In this document: positions 15,958 to 23,038 of the stretch, one piece after another | Numbering within the stretch: position 1 is the first letter of the stretch | Layout: every line of letters begins with the position of its first letter | NCBI GenBank assembly: GCA_013042315.1 | Contig: JABDQM010000040.1 | Span: 1-32,068 of the forward strand | Length of the DNA: 32,068 nt | Source of the DNA: Flavobacteriaceae bacterium | GTDB taxonomy: Bacteria > Bacteroidota > Bacteroidia > Flavobacteriales > Flavobacteriaceae | Reading direction: 5' to 3' | The notes under the pieces: generated by a model | What the model was told of the DNA's origin: nothing | Databases searched by the model: none | The model's input: the letters and a program-made list of their open reading frames with translations, nothing else | Position numbers and translations under genes: made by a program

Positions 15958-17001
15958 TCTTGCCAGGATCTGTTTCTCAAATTTTTTATCATCTTCCAGG
16001 ATCTTAAAAAAAGAATCGAGAAAATCAGAAGCTTCTCGGTATTGTCCTGGATCCTGAAACCATTCCTTTAACTTGACGATCTCCAAAAGCATATCTGATT
16101 TTTTCTCAAGATAGGCCTGCCTAACCAGCAGAAGCTGCGCCTCCTCTCGTTCATATCCCTTGTATATTCTGTCAGTGACCATAGAGATAGAACCCGATAA
16201 GTTCTGGATGTTGGTCACCGCTGCGTAAGGAGCATTGACAAGGCCACACATATCAAAATCATACGGGAGTGGGATAATTTTATTTTCAGCAAAAAGCAGT
16301 TTTTGATTGTGTTGTTGCTTGGTAGAGTAATCTGTATTCGCAATCATAAATTCAAAAAAAGCATTCTGTATTGATGAAATTGGATCGTGTTGCAGGGGGT
16401 GTATGAGTCGTTTGATCTCCTGTCCTTTACAACGAATGGCCAAATAATCAATGTCCTCAATAAGGAAGCCGAAAACGTTATGGGTTACCTCTCTTTTACC
16501 TCTGGCCTCAGCTAAAGAGATTTCTACAAGTCGCGTTTTAAAATGATAGGGGGCGATATTTTCGAATAATTTATAAGCCAGGTATTCCCGCAGTACGTAA
16601 TCACTGGTATTTCGATCCAAGAGGCAGGGCAAGACCAATTTGAGCTTTCTACTACCTTCAAAAAAAGTTCCTTTGATCTGGGATTTAGGGAATTTCAGCT
16701 TTAATGGAGCAAAATAGCAGGTTTTTCGTCTGAAATTACCTCTCGCTCTGATCTTCACCGGAAGTGAATCCCAGGCACTTTCATCCTTAAACCAAATCAT
16801 AGAAGTAAGGTAGGTGCTATCATTGGTTTCCTTTTTTACCTGCTTATTGGAGTACTGAAGCTTTATTTGCAGAGGGAGTTCTTGACGGAAAAGCAAAGGC
16901 AGGGATGAATCTGAGATGGCAGGCATTTCTTCCTGCCCGTATACTGTCTCTCCAGTCCAAAGGAAACTGAATAGAATTGCGTAAAGGCAAAGGGGTTTCA
17001 T
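15943..17001 (-). CDS. Exported protein resembling CotH-family kinases
   Basis: A 352-residue protein with an N-terminal signal peptide (MKPLCLYAILFSFLWTGETV, cleavage near YGQ). I do not recognise it as a named family, but several segments recall CotH-like atypical protein kinases. VKIRARGNFRR (82-92) resembles the RGNSS motif. RKLKLVLPCLLDRNTSDYV is followed by a helix LREYLAYKLFENI. FEFMIANTDYSTKQQHN (216-232) and IPLPYDFDMCG (243-253) would supply the catalytic Asp and the DxD metal site (Asp224, Asp248, Asp250). Upstream, AAGGAG lies before the ATG, a Shine-Dalgarno-like sequence unusual in this window. It overlaps the MltF-like gene tail-to-tail. Kinase-like activity is inference. Confidence 0.55.
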   Translation of the reverse strand: MKPLCLYAILFSFLWTGETVYGQEEMPAISDSSLPLLFRQELPLQIKLQYSNKQVKKETNDSTYLTSMIWFKDESAWDSLPVKIRARGNFRRKTCYFAPLKLKFPKSQIKGTFFEGSRKLKLVLPCLLDRNTSDYVLREYLAYKLFENIAPYHFKTRLVEISLAEARGKREVTHNVFGFLIEDIDYLAIRCKGQEIKRLIHPLQHDPISSIQNAFFEFMIANTDYSTKQQHNQKLLFAENKIIPLPYDFDMCGLVNAPYAAVTNIQNLSGSISMVTDRIYKGYEREEAQLLLVRQAYLEKKSDMLLEIVKLKEWFQDPGQYREASDFLDSFFKILEDDKKFEKQILARLRTR

Positions 17002-17153
17002 CGATCTGTTCTCTCCTTGTAAGATACGTATAATTGTTAAAAAAAACGTGGCAATAAAGGTCAGACCCTAGGCTCTTGAAGAAAGCTTTGTTAAGGTATT
17101 GTTAATTTATTAACTTTTTTTTAACTTGTGATTTATACCAGTAATTTGATCTA

Positions 17154-17330
17154 ATGGATGAATCAACACGATTATTTGGAGCCAGGATATGTACGGGATT
17201 ACTATTTATAGCAATAGCAACGCTCGTTATTTTAGCCTACCAGGGGTATTCTGCCGAATTAGCCCAGGAAGCTGAACTCTATCTCGCTTCCTCCTTACAT
17301 CAATTTGACACCTCTTTGGCAGTCAAATAA
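17154..17330 (+). CDS. Small single-pass membrane protein (58 residues)
   Basis: A 58-codon frame with an ATG start and TAA stop. Residues 1-12 are polar and charged (MDESTRLFGARI). Residues 13-28 form one hydrophobic helix (CTGLLFIAIATLVILA). Residues 29-58 form a mildly acidic C-terminal segment (GYSAELAQEAELYLASSLHQ). It is flanked by an AT-rich upstream region containing the inverted repeat GTTAAT-TT-ATTAAC (17101-17114) and TAATTTG just before the ATG, and by a terminator at 17400-17434, so it looks like an independent transcription unit. Family unknown. The membrane-segment pattern and flanking signals make a chance frame less likely. Confidence 0.55.
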   Translation: MDESTRLFGARICTGLLFIAIATLVILAYQGYSAELAQEAELYLASSLHQFDTSLAVK

Positions 17331-17399
17331 GGAGACACCCTTTTGGAAATGGCGTAACCAAGGCTTTTATAATTTAATACATTACATCAATTGGACCAT

Positions 17400-17434
17400 A
17401 AAAATCCGGGAGTTAAACCTGCCGGATTTTTTTT
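17400..17434 (+). terminator. Rho-independent terminator after the 58-residue protein
   Basis: AAATCCGG (17402-17409) pairs with CCGGATTT (17422-17429) around a 12-base loop, followed by a run of T residues. It lies about 70 bases after the small ORF and before the sigma-factor region. Confidence 0.75.
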
Positions 17435-17514
17435 GTTGCCATACATACATGAGCTTTCAAAGGTGATTTCCTCTTCTCTTCTCATTCGATTTTAAATTTT
17501 TTTTTCGCAAAAAA

Positions 17515-17544
17515 GTGACCTCCACCAAAAAACGGGGTCTTAAG
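17515..17544 (+). promoter_or_regulatory. Candidate ECF-type autoregulatory promoter
   Basis: GTGACC at 17515-17520 and GTCTTAAG at 17537-17544 are 16 bases apart, preceded by an A/T tract, with no TAnnTTTG nearby. The layout fits an ECF -35/-10 pair upstream of an ECF sigma gene, which commonly autoregulates. It implies a leader of about 160 bases. This is inference from position and spacing only. Confidence 0.35.
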
Positions 17545-17712
17545 TATGGGACTATTCCCAAAAAGAGAGCAAGGATAAGCTAATATGAAACCGCTAAGCA
17601 AATTTATACCCTTTAACCTGGGCAGATTAGAATCCGGATATTCCTATACTCTTATGTTTCACTATCTTGGCGGCTGTTATCATTGCTCAGAAAAGCAACC
17701 CAACCACAACTC

Positions 17713-18345
17713 ATGGTAACTATACTTAGAAAATTATTTCTGGTAGTCATTGGAGAGCGGAATAAATCTTCCCTCGACAAGGATCATCCCTTCCGGGGTC
17801 TCTCGGATGAGGAATTGGTGGAGAAGATTGTAGAGACTAACAACACTTTACTTTTTGGGATCATTTACGATAGGTATGCAGACAAGGTTTATACCAAGTG
17901 TACCGGTTTTGCCCGTTCAGACGATGAGGCAGAAGACCTTACCCAGGATGTTTTCCTGACCATTTTTGTCAAGTTGGGCAGCTTTAAGGGCATCTCTAAA
18001 TTCTCTAGCTGGGTCTATTCCATTACCTACAACTTTTGTGTCAACTATATCACCCGCAATAAAGGGCGAAAGATCAGTGAGCAATCAGAAAAATTTGACG
18101 GTATGCAGCATCAATTGGCTGTTGAGGCAGAAGACCGTAGTTTCTTTCACATGCGTTCTGATAAATTAAAGATTGTATTGGAACAAATTCCGCCGGAGGA
18201 CAAAACCCTGCTGCTCCTCAAATACCAGGACGACGTACCGGTAAAAGATTTATGCGCCCTTTTAGACCTTGGTGAAAGCGCTGTAAAAATGAGATTGAAA
18301 AGAGCCAAGGCAAAAACATTAGCAACCTATAATGCACTCCCCTGA
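17713..18345 (+). CDS. ECF-type RNA polymerase sigma factor
   Basis: A 210-residue sigma-70 family protein of the ECF group. Region 2 covers about residues 45-120 (LLFGIIYDRYADKVY, DEAEDLTQDVFLTIF, FSSWVYSITYNFCVNYI). Region 4 covers about 155-205 (LEQIPPEDKTLLLLKYQDD, VPVKDLCALLDLGESAVKMR), including the helix-turn-helix. The frame extends to a TTG at 17683, but the ATG at 17713 (MVTILRKLF) is the better start. Its TGA overlaps the next ATG by one base (TGATG), so the 63-residue protein downstream is translationally coupled. No conventional transmembrane anti-sigma gene is adjacent. The genes that follow encode channels and envelope proteins, suggesting envelope or osmotic stress control. 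Confidence 0.9.
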   Translation: MVTILRKLFLVVIGERNKSSLDKDHPFRGLSDEELVEKIVETNNTLLFGIIYDRYADKVYTKCTGFARSDDEAEDLTQDVFLTIFVKLGSFKGISKFSSWVYSITYNFCVNYITRNKGRKISEQSEKFDGMQHQLAVEAEDRSFFHMRSDKLKIVLEQIPPEDKTLLLLKYQDDVPVKDLCALLDLGESAVKMRLKRAKAKTLATYNALP

Positions 18346-18536
18346 TGGCAGAAAACATACAAAATCCTTTTAAGGATATCGGTAAAAGAATCATGGAAGC
18401 CCCGCCCAACCTGAAAAAAAAGGTAATGCAGGACGTGGCTGTGGCGAAACTATTTATGGACCTCGCCTCCCTCTATACGGTAAACACCAAAGAGCTACTC
18501 GCGAGTTTGTTTAAAACCCGGGAAAAAGACCAATAA
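18345..18536 (+). CDS. Small hypothetical protein coupled to the sigma factor
   Basis: A 63-residue soluble, mostly helical protein (NPFKDIGKRIMEAPPNLKKK, then VAVAKLFMDLASLYTVNTKE). I do not recognise the family. It has no membrane segment or cysteine pair, so it is not a standard zinc anti-sigma factor. The ATG shares a base with the sigma stop, giving tight translational coupling, and it lies 24 bases before the MscS-like gene. Such placement is typical of a regulator or partner of the sigma factor, which is inference. Confidence 0.75.
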   Translation: MAENIQNPFKDIGKRIMEAPPNLKKKVMQDVAVAKLFMDLASLYTVNTKELLASLFKTREKDQ

Positions 18537-18560
18537 CATCTCTAATAACTCAACACAATT

Positions 18561-19379
18561 ATGGACACACTAGGAAGCTTAGCAACAGACTCACTCACTA
18601 CTATCATCCAGGATATAGTCTCGGCCTTACCGGGTATTCTCGGAGCCATCATCGTCCTTCTCATTGGATGGCTGATCATTAAGATTATTGGCTTTGTGCT
18701 AAAAAAGATCCTCAAACTCGCACGCGTTGATGCCTTGTCGGAAAAGATTAATGAAGCCCGTTTGTTCGGAGAGGAGAGCAAGATAAAAATAGATGTGATC
18801 AAGATCTTGTTGGGCTTTATCAAGGGAATCCTTTGGATCACTTTTATTATCGTAGCTGCCGAGATCATGGGGCTCACCATCATCTCCACTGAAATATCCA
18901 ACTTACTGCGTTACCTTCCTGTATTGCTGAGTGCCGTGGTCATTTTTATGATCGGGATGTACGCTGCAAAACTCATTAAAAGTGCCCTGACAAGCATTTT
19001 TGATTCCATGGGAATTGGCGGTTCTAAGGTCGTAAGTAGCATTGTCTACTATATGATCATCGTCTTTGTCCTTATCACCTCCCTCAACCAGGCGGGAATC
19101 GACACGGCCATCATCACCAGCAACATCACCCTGGTTATTGGTGCTTTTCTCCTGGCATTCGCTATCGGACTAGGACTTGGGTCAAGAGAGGTGGTCGCGA
19201 AACTACTCAACACCTTCTACGCCAGGAGGGCTTATACAGTTGGTGACGCCATCAAAACCAAGAAATTTGAAGGTACCATAGAAGCTATAGAGGGAATTTT
19301 GGTTACCCTAAAAACCAAGGAGGGGAAAATTGTTATTCCCATTGAAGATCTCATACAGACCAAAGTAGAACTGAAATAA
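18561..19379 (+). CDS. Small mechanosensitive channel (MscS-type, TM-helix-repeat family)
   Basis: A 272-residue inner-membrane protein with about five hydrophobic segments (GILGAIIVLLIGWLIIKIIG, LRYLPVLLSAVVIFMIGMYA, VVSSIVYYMIIVFVLITSL, ITLVIGAFLLAFAIGLGLGS). The pore-like helix before GLGSREVVAKLLNTFYARR matches the MscS TM3 region. The short beta domain (YTVGDAIKTKKFEGTIEAIE ... KIVIPIEDLIQ) ends the protein, so the large C-terminal alpha/beta cage of classic MscS is absent. Such proteins release solutes on hypo-osmotic shock or conduct ions. It belongs to the run sigma, small protein, channel, YegP-like, DUF3078, MscL. Confidence 0.85.
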   Translation: MDTLGSLATDSLTTIIQDIVSALPGILGAIIVLLIGWLIIKIIGFVLKKILKLARVDALSEKINEARLFGEESKIKIDVIKILLGFIKGILWITFIIVAAEIMGLTIISTEISNLLRYLPVLLSAVVIFMIGMYAAKLIKSALTSIFDSMGIGGSKVVSSIVYYMIIVFVLITSLNQAGIDTAIITSNITLVIGAFLLAFAIGLGLGSREVVAKLLNTFYARRAYTVGDAIKTKKFEGTIEAIEGILVTLKTKEGKIVIPIEDLIQTKVELK

Positions 19380-19476
19380 GAAAGTACAAGCGATAAAAAG
19401 TCGGTAATTACCAGGAATATTGCACTAAAGAATTATAAATCAAACATTTGTATAATTAAAATTTAAAATCAAAACA

Positions 19477-19806
19477 ATGGGAAAATTTGAAATCAGAAAA
19501 ACAAAATCGGGTCAATATAAATTCGACCTGAAAGCTTCTAACGGCCAGGTAATCCTGAGCAGTGAGTCTTATAAGACCAAAGCGAGCTGTAAGAAGGGCA
19601 TACACTCTGTGATGAATAATGCATCAACAGATAAGCGTTTCGATAGGAAAGCGGCCAAAAACGGAAGCCCCTATTTTAATATGAAAGCGAGAAACGGACA
19701 GATCATCGGCACCAGCGAAATGTATTCCAATACCAATGGGATGGAAAATGGAATCGCCTCGGTAAAGAAAAATGCTGCTGATGCTTCCATTGATGACCAA
19801 TCATAA
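19477..19806 (+). CDS. YegP/DUF1508 family protein
   Basis: A 109-residue soluble protein made of two DUF1508 repeats of about 50 residues. The first is KFEIRKTKSGQYKFDLKASN followed by GQVILSSESYKTKASCKKGI. The second contains SPYFNMKARNGQIIGTSEMY. Both carry the family pattern F-x-L/M-K-A-x-N-G-x-x-I/x-S/T-S-E-x-Y. E. coli YegP has this two-repeat form; its function is not settled, though DUF1508 proteins often appear in stress-related settings. A 97-base upstream gap could hold its own promoter. It is followed by the DUF3078 gene after 42 bases. Confidence 0.9.
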   Translation: MGKFEIRKTKSGQYKFDLKASNGQVILSSESYKTKASCKKGIHSVMNNASTDKRFDRKAAKNGSPYFNMKARNGQIIGTSEMYSNTNGMENGIASVKKNAADASIDDQS

Positions 19807-19848
19807 ATTTAAAAGGAGAATTTACACATAACAACAAATACAACAACG

Positions 19849-20775
19849 ATGAAGAAAAGAGGATTACTTGCTTTTTTCCTGGCTGCAGGAATGCTGGCAT
19901 ATGCCCAGACAGAAGCAGAACTCAAAGCAGAACAGGCTGCAAAGAAAGATTCTATTGCCGCCATTCAAGGCAGGGTCAATGCCCTGCAATCGCAGATCAA
20001 TGCCCTGCCGGGCTGGAAAACAGGGGCCTTCGGTACTATCGGGGTCAACCTTTCCAGCTTTAGCAACTGGTATACTCAGGGGTTCCCCAACAACTCGGCC
20101 GGGAATATCGGTTTTACCCTAAATGCTTTTGCCAACCTAAAGGAGGAAAAATTCTTCTGGCGAAATTCGGCAAACGTGAATCTCCAATGGGTAAAACTAG
20201 ATGACAAAGATGACCCCACGGATTCAGACAGCTTCCGCGAGGCTACAGATGTATTCAACATCTCTTCGCTTTACGGACGAAAACTCAGTGAGAAGTTCGC
20301 AGTATCAACCCTTGGGGAATACCGAACAACCATCCTAAATAATTTCAATGATCCCGGATATCTCGATATCGGACTTGGGGGCACCTGGACACCTACAGAC
20401 AATCTGGTAGTTGTTTTTCATCCACTGAACTACAACTTCGTTTTCAGCAGTGAGGATACCATCTTTAACTCCTCCCTGGGAGCCAAGATTGTCGCAGATT
20501 ATACCCGACAAGTGGGTGCGGTGAACTTTAAGAGTAACCTCTCCCTTTTTCAGAGTTACGAAAGTGGCGACCTGAGTAACTGGACATGGATCAATTCCTT
20601 CTCCTATACGCTTTGGAAAATGATCGGAGTTGGTTTCGATTTTGGGCTGCGTAACAACAAGCAGGAAGCCCTGAATTATTCTATCAATACTCTCGGGAAT
20701 ACCACGGATACTTTTGACACTGTAGATAATGATCTGCAAACCTACTGGACGGTGGGTCTGAGTTATTCCTTCTAA
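19849..20775 (+). CDS. DUF3078 outer-membrane/periplasmic protein
   Basis: A 308-residue exported protein. Residues 1-20 form a signal peptide (LLAFFLAAGMLAYAQ). Residues 21-55 form a short alanine-rich coiled-coil (AELKAEQAAKKDSIAAIQGR). The rest is beta-rich with alternating aromatic strands (GTIGVNLSSFSNWYTQGFPN, FFWRNSANVNLQWVKL, YTLWKMIGVGFDFGLRN) ending in SYSF, which has the terminal aromatic residue of outer-membrane barrels. DUF3078 proteins are common in Bacteroidota and have no established function. An A-rich leader with AAAAGGAGAA lies upstream. It sits between the YegP-like gene and mscL in the putative stress cluster. Confidence 0.85.
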   Translation: MKKRGLLAFFLAAGMLAYAQTEAELKAEQAAKKDSIAAIQGRVNALQSQINALPGWKTGAFGTIGVNLSSFSNWYTQGFPNNSAGNIGFTLNAFANLKEEKFFWRNSANVNLQWVKLDDKDDPTDSDSFREATDVFNISSLYGRKLSEKFAVSTLGEYRTTILNNFNDPGYLDIGLGGTWTPTDNLVVVFHPLNYNFVFSSEDTIFNSSLGAKIVADYTRQVGAVNFKSNLSLFQSYESGDLSNWTWINSFSYTLWKMIGVGFDFGLRNNKQEALNYSINTLGNTTDTFDTVDNDLQTYWTVGLSYSF

Positions 20776-20827
20776 GAGTAAAATTAAATACACTTAACAC
20801 ATTAATAATCATTTAAACTTTAAAACA

Positions 20828-21229
20828 ATGCTTAAAGAATTCAAGAATTTTATTATGACCGGCAATGTCATTGAATTTGCCGTAGCCGTTATCCTTGCCG
20901 GAGCCGTTGGCCTGGTAGTAAACGGATTTGTGAACGACATCATTATGCCTGTTGTCGGTGAATTTTCAGGAGGGGTCGACTTTGCGAACCTGAAGTACGT
21001 CCTTACAGAGGCTTCCGGAGTAGCCGGAGAACCCGGTGCAATTGCCGAAAACGCTATTCGTTACGGAGCATGGATCAATACTATCGTTAACCTGATCATT
21101 GTTGGTTTTGTACTATTTATGATCGTAAAGGCCTACAACAAAACCAAGACGCCTCCGGCACCTCCGGCCCCAAAAGGTCCTAGTCAGGAGCAATTGCTTG
21201 CGGAAATACGCGACCTGCTGAAGAAGTAA
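20828..21229 (+). CDS. mscL: Large-conductance mechanosensitive channel
   Basis: A 133-residue MscL that opens under high membrane tension to release solutes. The N-terminus MLKEFKNFIMTGNVIEFAVA and the TM1 pore helix AVILAGAVGLVVNGFVNDII are diagnostic. TM2 is INTIVNLIIVGFVLFMIVKA, followed by a Pro-rich linker and a C-terminal amphipathic helix (QEQLLAEIRDLLKK). Length is normal. It ends the stress-related run and is followed by a strong terminator. Confidence 0.97.
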   Translation: MLKEFKNFIMTGNVIEFAVAVILAGAVGLVVNGFVNDIIMPVVGEFSGGVDFANLKYVLTEASGVAGEPGAIAENAIRYGAWINTIVNLIIVGFVLFMIVKAYNKTKTPPAPPAPKGPSQEQLLAEIRDLLKK

Positions 21230-21254
21230 GTTCAGCCCTTACCCCAAATCAGAG

Positions 21255-21292
21255 AAAAGCCTCCTGCGTGATCATTGTCAGGGGGCTTTTTA
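21255..21292 (+). terminator. Rho-independent terminator after mscL
   Basis: AAAAGCCTCCTG pairs with CAGGGGGCTTTT (one G-T pair) across a short loop and is followed by T residues. It lies about 25 bases after the mscL stop and closes the cluster. Confidence 0.85.
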
Positions 21293-21355
21293 ATTTCCGA
21301 CTACGAGCAATTGGAATACGTTTTATACATTGTCATTTACATAAGACTATTTTAG

Positions 21356-21868
21356 ATGATTCAAGAAATCGGACTTGGCGGGGGTTGCCATTGGTGCACC
21401 GAAGCCATCTTTCAAAGCCTCAAGGGCATCTCTGACGTGCGACAAGGATGGATATCCGCACGCGAATTTCCTTCTTTTTCCGAGGCGATCCTGCTTCGTA
21501 TAGATCCCTCTGTTATTTCGCTACCCGATGTATTGAGGATCCATCTCCAAACCCATAGTGCTACCGCAGCCCATCAGATGAGCACAAAGTACCGATCTGC
21601 CGTTTATGTGTTTTCCACAACTCAGAAGGCGACTATTGATGCGATACTGCAGGAATTACAAACTGAGTTTTCAGAAAAATTGATAACCCGGGTTCTGCGA
21701 TTCCAGGATTTTAAAATAAATAGCGAGACTTATCTCGATTATTACAGTCGCGATCCGGACAAACCGTTCTGTAAAAATGTGATCAGACCTAAGTTAGTCA
21801 AGCTCAGGGAAAGCTTCAGCAAGCATCTCGATCCGGATAAAATACCCCTTTCAGAAAGCAGAGAATAG
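21356..21868 (+). CDS. msrA: Peptide-methionine sulfoxide reductase A, divergent subfamily
   Basis: A 170-residue MsrA-like enzyme that reduces methionine-S-sulfoxide. The active-site segment is LGGGCHWCTEAIFQSLKG with catalytic Cys11 and Cys14; the canonical motif is GCFWC, so Phe is replaced by His12. KYRSAVYVFS (the NQYRSAIY equivalent) and a late FKINSETYLDYY segment (the EDYHQDYY region) are recognisable. The Cys in DPDKPFCKNV could be a resolving or recycling residue. The protein is short, with no signal peptide, so it is cytoplasmic. It follows the mscL terminator and precedes a DoxX gene, and may belong to the stress neighbourhood. Confidence 0.85.
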   Translation: MIQEIGLGGGCHWCTEAIFQSLKGISDVRQGWISAREFPSFSEAILLRIDPSVISLPDVLRIHLQTHSATAAHQMSTKYRSAVYVFSTTQKATIDAILQELQTEFSEKLITRVLRFQDFKINSETYLDYYSRDPDKPFCKNVIRPKLVKLRESFSKHLDPDKIPLSESRE

Positions 21869-21937
21869 ACACTTAAATTTTTGTGATCTGCCTAATAATG
21901 AGTACCTTATACAGGCTAATCCTTTAAATTCTGCGTT

Positions 21938-22360
21938 ATGGGAACAATTAAGGCATGGAATAAATGGGCCAACGCCCATACGTATTACGGGCTCGATTTG
22001 GTTCGGGCGGCTCTGGGTGTCTTTCTGATCTTAAAGGGGGTCAACTTTATGTCTGATGCAGGAGCCATGGCGCTGGTGATGGATCCTTTTCGCGAGCTTC
22101 CTGGCAGTATGATGATTATCCATTACGTTGCTGCTGCCCACTTCGTAGGTGGTTTTTTTATCATCATCGGATTGTTAACCCGATGGAGCGTCGCTCTGCA
22201 AATACCCATCCTTTTAGGAGCCATCCTTACCAACTTTCTGGGTGTGATGATACTGAGTAACCTCATCCAGGCTGTTGTGGTCTTTCTGGTTTGTGGCTTC
22301 TTTATCTTCTATGGCTCAGGTAAGCATTCACTAGACTATTACCTGAAAATGCAGAAATAG
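21938..22360 (+). CDS. DoxX-family membrane protein
   Basis: A 140-residue inner-membrane protein with four hydrophobic segments (LDLVRAALGVFLILKGVNFM, MMIIHYVAAAHFVGGFFIII, VALQIPILLGAILTNFLGVM, AVVVFLVCGFFIFYG). The pattern fits DoxX/SURF4-like proteins, some of which partner with oxidoreductases or thiol-stress enzymes. The adjacent MsrA is consistent with a redox role, but that is inference. Only 3 bases separate its stop from the convergent haem-binding gene. Confidence 0.8.
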   Translation: MGTIKAWNKWANAHTYYGLDLVRAALGVFLILKGVNFMSDAGAMALVMDPFRELPGSMMIIHYVAAAHFVGGFFIIIGLLTRWSVALQIPILLGAILTNFLGVMILSNLIQAVVVFLVCGFFIFYGSGKHSLDYYLKMQK

Positions 22361-22363
22361 GAA

Positions 22364-22858
22364 CTATCGCCTGCTCGGCATTACCAGACTGTCTGCCGGG
22401 TAAGTCTTTGCCAGGTACGTCATCTGGTCTTTCGCCCATTTGATGATGAGTTGTCGCTGTTCATCTGTGAGATTGGCTTCAGGGTGCAGGCCAAAATTGG
22501 TATAGCTCTCCAGCGGCATTTCTTTCTCCTCCACCATTTCGATGGTTTCCTCTAATTTGTGATTCTGTATAGCTATGGGTCTTTTAGTAAATTCAGAAAA
22601 ATTCAGGTGGCCTTTACCGTGTTCTATGTGGTCATTAAGCCACCAGCCCACAGGTTGTATTTCGGCATACCAGGGGTAGACCGTATTGTTTGAATGGCAA
22701 TCGTTACAGGATACCCTCATGATCTTTTCTACCTCTTCAGGCACTTCGTATTTTGTGGTAATATCATAAGTGAGATCATTGCTGTTGTTTTTCTCAGGTC
22801 GGAAAAACTGGATCACAACCAGGGCTAGAACTAATAAAATTCCAATTTTCTTTAGCAT
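22364..22858 (-). CDS. Haem-binding domain protein (single CxxCH)
   Basis: A 164-residue membrane-anchored periplasmic protein. The N-terminal hydrophobic segment IGILLVLALVVIQFF acts as an uncleaved anchor or signal. The haem-attachment motif CNDCH (Cys51, Cys54, His55) follows, and later segments (YPWYAEIQPVGWWLNDHIEH, LNFSEFTKRP) are typical of the haem_bd (PF14376-type) family. It probably carries one c-type haem in the periplasm; partners and function are unknown. On its strand, TAGTTTTG (complement of 22884-22891) fits the -7 consensus upstream of the ATG. Confidence 0.85.
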   Translation of the reverse strand: MLKKIGILLVLALVVIQFFRPEKNNSNDLTYDITTKYEVPEEVEKIMRVSCNDCHSNNTVYPWYAEIQPVGWWLNDHIEHGKGHLNFSEFTKRPIAIQNHKLEETIEMVEEKEMPLESYTNFGLHPEANLTDEQRQLIIKWAKDQMTYLAKTYPADSLVMPSRR

Positions 22859-22883
22859 GTTTTGTGGATTAGGTTGAACAATT

Positions 22884-22891
22884 CAAAACTA
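22884..22891 (-). promoter_or_regulatory. Possible -7 element for the haem-binding protein gene
   Basis: Minus strand TAGTTTTG matches TAnnTTTG and lies 25 bases before the start codon. The nearest TTG upstream is about 27 bases further away, wider than normal. Confidence 0.35.
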
Positions 22892-23038
22892 TACTTTTTC
22901 TCGTAAAATGATCCTCGTCAAGGACTTCAAATTTAAAAATTAACACGCTTTTAAGGAAGCTGCCGGGATGGAGATTTAATCCTATCTTTAGAGTGTCCAA
23001 CTATTGTTATCTGGCCTCGTCTATTACTCACGGGAATT

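Noticed and set aside
17683-17712. N-terminal extension of the sigma factor from a TTG
   Set aside because: The ATG at 17713 gives a normal ECF N-terminus; the extra 10 residues look like read-through of upstream sequence.
17585-17719. A 44-codon frame as a separate protein gene
   Set aside because: It has no recognisable feature and overlaps the sigma start; I kept it only as a possible leader ORF in the findings.
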